From Clostridiaceae bacterium (GTDB lineage: Bacteria > Bacillota > Clostridia > Monoglobales > Firm-18): a DNA stretch of 11,929 nt. The stretch spans positions 1 to 11,929 of the forward strand of contig JAAZFB010000237.1 of assembly GCA_012511915.1 (NCBI GenBank). Reading direction: 5' to 3'. The position numbers and the translations under genes are program-made. The notes under the pieces were generated by a model that saw only the letters and a program-made list of their open reading frames with translations, was not told where the DNA came from and ran no database searches. Every line of letters starts with the position of its first letter. Within the stretch, counting starts at the first letter, position 1. Below are positions 6,843 through 11,929 of the stretch, piece after piece.

Positions 6843-6943
6843 AAAAATACCTCCGTAAAATTATTTAGCAGAGGATTGATAATAACTATTAAGGTTTTAA
6901 TTACCTCTACTCATCTTTAACTCATCTCAACTACGCTCTGCTT
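6843..6943 (-). promoter_or_regulatory. trpB2 leader with TRAP-like NAG repeats and SD-sequestering alternative structures
   Basis: The 5' untranslated RNA of about 100 nt holds eight NAG triplets (AAG, GAG, UAG, GAG, GAG, AAG, GAG, GAG) beginning at plus-strand positions 6943, 6938, 6933, 6928, 6923, 6917, 6912 and 6907, i.e. every 5 nt with one 6-nt step. TRAP binds such (G/U)AG repeats with 2-3 nt spacers. A CCUCUGC segment (6874-6868) can pair with AGCAGAG (6942-6936, 7 bp when shifted one base) or GUAGAGG (6910-6904, one G-U), both in the repeat region. Its CCUCUG can instead pair with the Shine-Dalgarno CGGAGG (6855-6850) across a 13-nt loop. Protein on the repeats would favour the SD-blocking hairpin. 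There is no Trp-rich leader peptide and no T-box sequence. Function is inferred. Confidence 0.55.
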
Positions 6944-6950
6944 GTTATCG

Positions 6951-6979
6951 ATAATACCATAGTTTTTAAACAATGTCAA
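6951..6979 (-). promoter_or_regulatory. Sigma-A promoter of trpB2
   Basis: Minus strand: TTGACA (6979-6974), 17 bp, TATTAT (6956-6951). The -35 box is perfect and the -10 box is one base off consensus. The predicted start is near 6943-6944, leaving a leader of about 100 nt. It is back to back with the tRNA promoter; an A-rich tract (A9) separates the two -35 boxes. Confidence 0.83.
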
Positions 6980-6997
6980 CAAAAAAAAATAAACTTC

Positions 6998-7026
6998 TTG
7001 ACATGGGTGAAGAAAAATTTTATAAT
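6998..7026 (+). promoter_or_regulatory. Consensus sigma-A promoter of tRNA-Pro
   Basis: TTGACA (6998-7003), exactly 17 bp, TATAAT (7021-7026), both perfect, as expected for a strongly expressed stable RNA. The predicted start is near 7033, about 95 nt before the mature tRNA. Confidence 0.87.
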
Positions 7027-7032
7027 AATTAC

Positions 7033-7127
7033 TGTGCAGTGTTGAAGTCGTCAAGTATCAGCAGATACTCAATCATAGTGATTATGCAACTACAACAAAT
7101 GCAGTAACCGTGAGGAAAATCATTAAT
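7033..7127 (+). other. Long 5' leader of the tRNA-Pro transcript
   Basis: This stretch would be transcribed and removed by RNase P. It contains a 6-bp hairpin with a tetraloop (AGTATC-AGCA-GATACT, 7054-7069) and a weak CATA/TATG stem (7074-7086). TGCAGT occurs near both ends (7035-7040 and 7099-7104). A GTG-initiated 22-codon frame (7039-7107) has no Shine-Dalgarno and is not called. I see no known riboswitch. Confidence 0.45.
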
Positions 7128-7204
7128 CTGGGTGTGGCGCAGTTTGGTAGCGTGCTTGAATGGGGTTCAAGAGGCCGGGAGTTCGAGTCTCCCCACTCAG
7201 ACCA
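7128..7204 (+). tRNA. tRNA-Pro (anticodon GGG)
   Basis: A full cloverleaf of 77 nt. Acceptor CTGGGTG (7128-7134) pairs with CACTCAG (7194-7200, one G-T). The D stem is GCGC/GCGT, the anticodon stem CTTGA/TCAAG encloses loop ATGGGGT with anticodon GGG at 7162-7164, and the T stem GGGAG/CTCCC encloses TTCGAGT. The discriminator A at 7201 is followed by an encoded CCA (7202-7204). It reads CCC and CCU proline codons. It has its own promoter and terminator. Confidence 0.96.
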
Positions 7205-7231
7205 TTTCGTCCCAACGTTCTTCGCTGTAAT

Positions 7232-7262
7232 AAAAATGACCACTAAAAACGTGGTCATTTTT
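7232..7262 (+). terminator. Intrinsic terminator after tRNA-Pro
   Basis: A perfect 12-bp stem, AAAAATGACCAC (7232-7243) and GTGGTCATTTTT (7251-7262), with a 7-nt loop and the U-tract in the 3' arm. It lies 27 nt after the tRNA CCA and isolates the tRNA from the rnf operon. Because both arms carry A/T runs it could also act on the minus strand. Confidence 0.9.
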
Positions 7263-7324
7263 CATGCGCTCCGTCGCCACTCCTCTTTCGTTAAAAGTCA
7301 ACTTTTTATTAAAACAAAAAGATA

Positions 7325-7353
7325 TTGTAATTTTGCTATGATGGTAGTATAAT
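7325..7353 (+). promoter_or_regulatory. Probable sigma-A promoter of the rnf operon
   Basis: TTGTAA (7325-7330, 4 of 6), 17 bp, TATAAT (7348-7353, perfect). The predicted start is near 7360, giving a leader of about 60 nt before the rnfC start. Between the tRNA terminator and this promoter (7263-7324) I see nothing else convincing. Confidence 0.7.
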
Positions 7354-7422
7354 AGTCATGTTGATTTTTAATAGTAATTATATCAAATTCGTAAAAGTTC
7401 ATATTATCAAGGAGGCATCATT

Positions 7423-8784
7423 TTGTTTCAAATACCCTTTATGTTGCCAACCTTCAAAGGTGGCGTGCACCCTTACGACAACAAGGCACATACCAAAGAT
7501 ATAAAGATCCAAGAACTGGCTGCTCCCAAAACTATGATTTTCCCAGTAATACAGCATACCGGAGCTCCAAGTGAAGTTGTTGTAAATGTAGGTGATAGCG
7601 TTAAGGTTGGTCAACTAATCGCAAAACAAGGCGGGTATATTTCCGCAAACCATCATTCTTCCGTTTCCGGAACGGTTGTCGCAATAGAACCTCGGTTGCA
7701 TCCCAACGGCAGCTATATCAATTCCATTATTATAGAGAATGACAATGAATACCAAATCCATGACAAGATAAAACCGTACAGTCAACCGGATAAGCTTACT
7801 AAAGAGGAAATCGCAAAGGCAGTAAGCGATGCAGGCATAGTCGGCATGGGTGGTGCAGCGTTTCCCACACATGTCAAGTTATCCCCACCTGAGGGTAAAC
7901 AAGTACGCCATATTATTATAAACGGTTCTGAATGTGAGCCTTATTTAACTTCCGATTATCGTGTTATGCTTGAGGATACAGACGAACTGTTAGTAGGTTG
8001 CAACCTTCTATTTAAAGCGCTTGATGCGTTAGAATGTATTATAGTAGTTGAATCAAACAAAAAAGATGCAATAGCCAAAATTAGTCAAAGCCCATTATAC
8101 AAACAAAACGATAAAATTAAAACGGTAGAAGTTAAAACCAAATATCCACAAGGCGGCGAAAAACAAATATTATATGCAGTGCTTGGAAAACAACTTCCTC
8201 CCGGCTGCCTACCGGTTGATGTCGGCGCGTTGGTGGTTAACGTGGATACTTGCTGTGCCATATCAAGGGCGTTAACCACGGGTATGCCACTTATCACCAG
8301 AATTGTAACCGTCTCGGGTAGTGCAATAACTAACAAACAAAACTTTAGAGTGCCTATCGGAACACCGGTTGCTGATGTGATAACCGGTGCAGGCGGTCTT
8401 ATAACCCAACCTGTAAAAATTCTTTTGGGTGGCCCAATGATGGGTATTGCTATCCACTCAACCGAAGTCCCCATTATAAAAGGTACCGGCGCTTTACTTG
8501 CGCTTACAGAAAAGGATATCGGTACTAAAATAACAACTAACTGCACACGTTGCGGAAAATGCGTCGAGGCGTGTCCGATGAACCTTATGCCTACTATAAT
8601 TGACAAGTACTGCGTAAAGTTTGATGCCGATATGCTGCAGAAGTATAATATATCCGATTGTATTGAATGCGGCTCGTGCACATATATCTGCCCCGCAGGA
8701 AAAGACCCGCTTCAACACATTCGTATTGCCAAGAAAAAATTGCACAAAATAAACAATAGTAAAAAAACGGAAGAGAGGGGCTGA
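7423..8784 (+). CDS. rnfC: Rnf complex subunit RnfC (NADH-binding, 4Fe-4S)
   Basis: Peripheral cytoplasmic subunit of the ferredoxin:NAD+ oxidoreductase; it carries the NAD(H) site and passes electrons to or from the membrane part. At 453 aa it shows the N-terminal TFKGGVHP (10-17), a lipoyl-like barrel (about 40-105), the flavin/NAD-binding region with GMGGAAFPTHVKL (141-153) and NGSECEPYL (167-175), and two 4Fe-4S motifs at Cys 374/377/380/384 and 413/416/419/423 (CTRCGKCVEACP, CIECGSCTYICP). The start is a TTG, chosen because AAGGAGG lies exactly 7 nt upstream; the first ATG (7441) has no Shine-Dalgarno. It is the first gene of rnfCDGEAB. Confidence 0.96.
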   Translation: MFQIPFMLPTFKGGVHPYDNKAHTKDIKIQELAAPKTMIFPVIQHTGAPSEVVVNVGDSVKVGQLIAKQGGYISANHHSSVSGTVVAIEPRLHPNGSYINSIIIENDNEYQIHDKIKPYSQPDKLTKEEIAKAVSDAGIVGMGGAAFPTHVKLSPPEGKQVRHIIINGSECEPYLTSDYRVMLEDTDELLVGCNLLFKALDALECIIVVESNKKDAIAKISQSPLYKQNDKIKTVEVKTKYPQGGEKQILYAVLGKQLPPGCLPVDVGALVVNVDTCCAISRALTTGMPLITRIVTVSGSAITNKQNFRVPIGTPVADVITGAGGLITQPVKILLGGPMMGIAIHSTEVPIIKGTGALLALTEKDIGTKITTNCTRCGKCVEACPMNLMPTIIDKYCVKFDADMLQKYNISDCIECGSCTYICPAGKDPLQHIRIAKKKLHKINNSKKTEERG

Positions 8785-8789
8785 CTATA

Positions 8790-9749
8790 ATGGACAATCT
8801 GTTGGAGGTAAATGCCTCACCTCATATTTTTACAAAGAACAATACCTCTATTATAATGCAAGATGTAATAATAGCTCTTTTACCCGCACTTGTCGCAGGT
8901 GTATATTATTTCGGTTATCGCGCTGCATTGATCTCCATAATATCCATTGCAAGTGCGGTAGCTTTTGAACATCTATGGAATGTAGCTTTTAAAAAGCCAA
9001 CTACGATTTATGATTTCAGCGCAGTTGTATCCGGTTTGCTGCTTGCTCTTAATCTGCCACCGACTGTCCCGACTTGGATCCCGGTGGTCGGAAGTTTCTT
9101 TATGATAATAATTGTAAAAATGTGTTTCGGTGGATTAGGACATAACTTTCTAAACCCTGCACTTGGGGCACGCGGGTTTTTAATGGCATCATGGCCGGCT
9201 ATTATGACAACCTTTGTAAATCCCGGTACAAAGCTTTTACCCATTTTATCCCCGGACGCGGTATCTTCAGCAACTCCTCTCGCTGCGGAGACTACAGTTA
9301 GTTACATAGACTTATTTTTAGGGAATGTTGCCGGTTGTATAGGTGAAACGTCGAAAATAGCTCTATTAATAGGTCTTGTATATTTATTAATCAGAAAAGT
9401 TATAACATTACGCACGCCTGCCGCCTTTATCATTACTGTTGGATTACTTTCATGGATATTTGGCGGTGACGGTTATTTCAATGGTGATTGGCTGTTGCAC
9501 ATATTGTCGGGCGGACTTTTCCTCGGAGCATTTTTTATGGCAACCGATTATTCCACAACACCGGTTACAAAGCTAGGTATGATTATATTCGGGGTTGGTT
9601 GTGGGATTGTTACCGTAATAATAAGGTTTGCAGGGGGATATCCCGAGGGGGTAAGCTATTCGATACTGTTGATGAATGTTGCCTCTCCCTTAATTGAAAA
9701 GGCAACTGCTCCAAGACGTTTTGGAAAGGCAGGTCTTAAAAATGCGTGA
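8790..9749 (+). CDS. rnfD: Rnf complex subunit RnfD (membrane, covalent FMN)
   Basis: A 319 aa polytopic membrane subunit of the Rnf complex, homologous to NqrB, with many hydrophobic helices. Family signatures include GLGHNFLNPALGARGF (115-130) and DAVSSATPLA (156-165). The latter is the covalent flavin site, where FMN is attached to a threonine in an S/T-G-A-T motif. Here it reads SSAT, keeping the Thr (162) but with Ser in place of Gly. It starts 5 bp after rnfC with GAGAGGGG upstream, and overlaps rnfG by 8 bp. Confidence 0.95.
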   Translation: MDNLLEVNASPHIFTKNNTSIIMQDVIIALLPALVAGVYYFGYRAALISIISIASAVAFEHLWNVAFKKPTTIYDFSAVVSGLLLALNLPPTVPTWIPVVGSFFMIIIVKMCFGGLGHNFLNPALGARGFLMASWPAIMTTFVNPGTKLLPILSPDAVSSATPLAAETTVSYIDLFLGNVAGCIGETSKIALLIGLVYLLIRKVITLRTPAAFIITVGLLSWIFGGDGYFNGDWLLHILSGGLFLGAFFMATDYSTTPVTKLGMIIFGVGCGIVTVIIRFAGGYPEGVSYSILLMNVASPLIEKATAPRRFGKAGLKNA

Positions 9750-10311
9750 GTATATTAGGTTATCCGGTACTTTGTTTGTTATTACGGCAGTGGTTGCACT
9801 TGTGCTTGCCATAGGAAACAACATTACGAAAGACAGAATTGCAGAGCTTTCTAAACAGACAACGGCAGAGGCACAACTTACAGTGTTGGGAGACAAAAAT
9901 AATATTGATATAAAAAGCTCAAAACAAATTGAATATACCAAGCCGGAAAGTTCGGTTACCACCATAACGCAATACCAAACTGATGATAACTCCTCAGTAT
10001 TCGCTGTTGCGTGTAGTCCCAAAGGTTACGGCGGTGAAATATCCATGATGGTCGGGGTAAAAGACGATTTAACCGTTATTAACATCAGCATTATAGACAA
10101 TGCAAAAGAAACACCCGGCCTTGGTTCAGAAGTGGGTAATCCCGAATTTAGCGATCAATTTATCGGTAAGGGCGCAGATATAAAAGTGAGCAAAAGTATG
10201 CCCGCCGACAATGAAATACAAGCTGTAACCGGCGCGACTATTTCATCAAAAGCCGTTACAAAAGGCGTTAATGATGCCTTAGCGGCAGTCCAAGAGGTGC
10301 TAAATAAATGA
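9742..10311 (+). CDS. rnfG: Rnf complex subunit RnfG (covalent FMN)
   Basis: A 189 aa subunit with one N-terminal membrane helix (about 8-28) and an extracytoplasmic FMN-binding domain. Visible are ETPGLGSE (123-130) and the flavinylation motif TGAT (163-166) with FMN expected on Thr 166. The frame is open further upstream to 9694, but the ATG at 9742 gives the normal N-terminus (MREYIRLSGTLF) just before the membrane helix, with an AGG-rich site upstream and an 8-bp overlap with rnfD. It overlaps rnfE by ATGA. Flavinylation normally needs ApbE, which is not in the window. Confidence 0.95.
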   Translation: MREYIRLSGTLFVITAVVALVLAIGNNITKDRIAELSKQTTAEAQLTVLGDKNNIDIKSSKQIEYTKPESSVTTITQYQTDDNSSVFAVACSPKGYGGEISMMVGVKDDLTVINISIIDNAKETPGLGSEVGNPEFSDQFIGKGADIKVSKSMPADNEIQAVTGATISSKAVTKGVNDALAAVQEVLNK

Positions 10312-10907
10312 AAAAAACATTTATAAACGGAATTATAACTGAAAACCCCACTTTTGTTCAGCTTTTGGGTATGTGCCCATTGCTTGCCGTAACGACTTCG
10401 GTTATAAACGGAATCGGTATGGGACTCTCCGCCGCTTTAGTATTAATGTGTTCAAATCTCGCTATTTCGCTGATAAGACGATATGTGCCGGAAAAAATCA
10501 GAATTGCCTCGTTCGTTGTGGTAATTGCCGGCTTTGTAACGCTTGTGGATTTATTATTAAAAGCGTACGTTCCGGCTCTTTCAAAGTCATTGGGCATATA
10601 TATACCGCTTATAGTTGTTAATTGTATAATACTTGCAAGGGCAGAAGCTTTTGCCTCTAAAAACGGTCCGATAAAAAGTGCGATTGATGGCTTAGCTATG
10701 GGGCTCGGCTTTACCATTGGATTGTTTGTATTAGCGTCGGTAAGAGAGATAATCGGAAACGGAACAATATTCGGCATTTCCATTTTTGGTGCCGGATACC
10801 AACCCGCCATAATGGCAATTTTGCCTCCGGGTGCCTTTATACTGCTCGGTCTTATACTTGGCACTATTAATTTAATAAGGTTAAGAGGGAGGAAAAACAA
10901 TGCTTAA
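10308..10907 (+). CDS. rnfE: Rnf complex subunit RnfE (membrane)
   Basis: A 199 aa integral membrane protein with about six helices, homologous to RnfA and NqrD. It has Cys 23 in LLGMCPLLAVT and Cys 106 in PLIVVNC. In known Rnf structures the matching cysteines of RnfA and RnfE hold a [2Fe-2S] cluster inside the membrane. It starts by ATGA overlap with rnfG, with AGAGGTG upstream, and overlaps rnfA by 8 bp. The PALSKSLGIYIPLI segment mirrors one in rnfA, showing the two are paralogues. Confidence 0.96.
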   Translation: MKKTFINGIITENPTFVQLLGMCPLLAVTTSVINGIGMGLSAALVLMCSNLAISLIRRYVPEKIRIASFVVVIAGFVTLVDLLLKAYVPALSKSLGIYIPLIVVNCIILARAEAFASKNGPIKSAIDGLAMGLGFTIGLFVLASVREIIGNGTIFGISIFGAGYQPAIMAILPPGAFILLGLILGTINLIRLRGRKNNA

Positions 10908-11481
10908 AGAAATCCTGGTAATTTCTATTTCGGCAATATTTATTGAGAACTTTGTACTTGTTAAGTTCTTGGGTATTTGCCCCTTTTTGGGCGTTTCGAA
11001 GAAAATAGAAACAGCATTAGGCATGGGAATGGCGGTTACATTCGTAATGGCAATGTCATCCGCCATAACATGGTGTGTTGACACCTTTATTTTAAAGCCG
11101 TTCGGGCTTGATTATCTTCAAACAATAGCTTTTATTTTGGTTATTGCGGCATTGGTACAACTTGTGGAAATGTTTTTACAAAAAATGCTCCCCGCGTTAT
11201 ATAACGCTTTGGGAATATATTTGCCTTTAATTACAACCAATTGCGCCGTGCTCGGTTCGGCTTTGCTGAACATCCAAAACAATTATAATTTTATAAAATC
11301 AGTTGTTTTCGGTGCCACTGCTGCAATAGGTTTTACAGTTGCAATTGTATTGTTTGCGGGAATAAGAGAGCAGCTTGAATTTTCCGATATACCGGAGTTT
11401 TTGAAAGGCTTTCCCATTGCATTGATTACAGCCGGACTTATTTCTATAGCTTTCCTTGGCTTTTCAGGGTTAAAACTTTAA
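10900..11481 (+). CDS. rnfA: Rnf complex subunit RnfA (membrane)
   Basis: A 193 aa integral membrane protein with about six helices, homologous to NqrE and RnfE. Signatures are NFVLVKFLGICPFLGVSKK (17-35, Cys 27) and YLPLITTNCAVLG (107-119, Cys 115). The two cysteines are the expected ligands, with RnfE, of the intramembrane [2Fe-2S] cluster. The ATG lies inside the end of rnfE with GGGAGG upstream, so the two are probably translationally coupled at similar levels. Confidence 0.96.
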   Translation: MLKEILVISISAIFIENFVLVKFLGICPFLGVSKKIETALGMGMAVTFVMAMSSAITWCVDTFILKPFGLDYLQTIAFILVIAALVQLVEMFLQKMLPALYNALGIYLPLITTNCAVLGSALLNIQNNYNFIKSVVFGATAAIGFTVAIVLFAGIREQLEFSDIPEFLKGFPIALITAGLISIAFLGFSGLKL

Positions 11482-11500
11482 CTGAAAGAGGTTGATTATA

Positions 11501-11929
11501 ATGCAAATATTAATTGCTGTTGCCGCGCTTGGGTTAACCGGGCTTGTTCTCGGGTTGTTATTAGCAACGGCTTCTAAATATCTTACAGTATCGCAAGACG
11601 AACGAATACCAATTCTAACCGAGGCATTACCCGGTGCAAATTGTGGGGCATGCGGTTTTGCCGGTTGTGCTTCTCTTGCCAAGGCAATTGCCGAAGGGAA
11701 CGCGTCTGTTAATGCATGCCCTGTAGGCGGTTTGAAAACAAGTGAAAAACTTGCGGAAATAATGGGTATACAAAACTCGCCTGTTCAAGAGAAGGTCGCG
11801 GTAGTTCTTTGCAGGGGCATTGAAAACGAAGCAAAGAAAAAGTATATTTACAAAGGCATAGAAAATTGCGAAGTTGCATATAACCTTGCCGGAGGCGATA
11901 AGGTATGCGGATTTGGTTGTTTAGGGCTC
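11501..11929 (+). CDS. rnfB: Rnf complex subunit RnfB, N-terminal part (ferredoxin-interacting Fe-S subunit)
   Basis: The gene is cut by the right edge; 143 codons are visible. RnfB takes electrons from reduced ferredoxin. An N-terminal membrane helix (about 3-24) anchors it, followed by PGANCGACGFAGC with Cys 48, 51, 56 and Cys 73 in ACPVGG, a CX2CX4CX16C cluster motif typical of RnfB. Further cysteines near the visible end fit the start of the next Fe-S region. The ATG at 11501 has AAGAGGTTG upstream and lies 19 bp after rnfA. The C-terminal ferredoxin-like 4Fe-4S domains lie beyond the window. Confidence 0.95.
   Translation, partial: MQILIAVAALGLTGLVLGLLLATASKYLTVSQDERIPILTEALPGANCGACGFAGCASLAKAIAEGNASVNACPVGGLKTSEKLAEIMGIQNSPVQEKVAVVLCRGIENEAKKKYIYKGIENCEVAYNLAGGDKVCGFGCLGL

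Noticed and set aside
6843..6950. T-box or leader-peptide attenuator upstream of trpB2
   Set aside because: There is no conserved T-box sequence, no terminator with U-tract, and the tiny frames present (such as AUG AGU UAA) contain no Trp codons.
7039..7107. 22-codon GTG-start frame in the tRNA leader
   Set aside because: There is no Shine-Dalgarno and nothing recognisable in the peptide.
7110..7352. 80-codon open frame on the plus strand
   Set aside because: It runs through the tRNA-Pro gene and its terminator, so it cannot be a real protein gene.
8085..8681. 198-codon open frame on the minus strand
   Set aside because: It lies wholly inside rnfC, whose protein is clearly recognisable; the antisense product resembles no known family and has no supporting start site.
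10358..10900. 180-codon open frame on the minus strand
   Set aside because: It is antisense to rnfE over nearly its full length, a reverse-frame shadow of a hydrophobic protein gene.
1..11929. CRISPR array, insertion sequence, prophage or toxin-antitoxin genes
   Set aside because: No regular repeat-spacer pattern, transposase, phage protein or toxin-antitoxin pair was seen on either strand.

Overview
The window reads as chromosomal DNA of an anaerobic, AT-rich Gram-positive bacterium of the class Clostridia, probably an uncultured lineage. The grounds are clostridial-type protein sequences (a ParB/Noc tail, a DUF512 radical-SAM protein next to der, PlsY/GpsA), strong Shine-Dalgarno sequences, sigma-A promoters close to consensus, and an rnf operon in the clostridial order C-D-G-E-A-B. 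No mobile element, CRISPR array or phage gene was seen.

Layout. (1) Positions 2-313, plus strand: the C-terminal end of a ParB/Noc-family DNA-binding protein, cut by the window edge. (2) Positions 385-5401, minus strand, read from right to left: yceD (DUF177), rpmF (ribosomal protein L32), a hairpin terminator, a radical-SAM DUF512 protein, der, plsY and gpsA. This is a housekeeping cluster joining ribosome production (YceD, L32, Der) to phospholipid synthesis (GpsA makes glycerol-3-phosphate, PlsY acylates it). (3) Positions 5475-6842, minus strand: an orphan TrpB2-type tryptophan synthase beta chain with its own promoter and a leader of about 100 nt. (4) Positions 6998-7262, plus strand: a perfect consensus promoter, a tRNA-Pro(GGG) gene and an intrinsic terminator, divergent from trpB2. 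(5) From 7325 to the right edge, plus strand: a promoter and the operon rnfC-D-G-E-A-B (rnfB is cut). It encodes the membrane Rnf complex, which moves electrons from reduced ferredoxin to NAD+ and pumps Na+ or H+.

The most interesting non-coding signal is the trpB2 leader. It carries eight NAG triplets at a near-perfect 5-nt period, the arrangement bound by the tryptophan-sensing protein TRAP. It also has mutually exclusive pairings in which one CCUCUGC segment pairs either with the NAG region or with the trpB2 Shine-Dalgarno sequence. This looks like a TRAP-like translational switch on a lone trpB2, but no TRAP gene is visible here. The second is a perfect TTGACA-17-TATAAT promoter whose predicted start falls on or next to the ATG of yceD, implying a leaderless mRNA. 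The coding genes are otherwise known families; no undescribed multi-gene system is evident.
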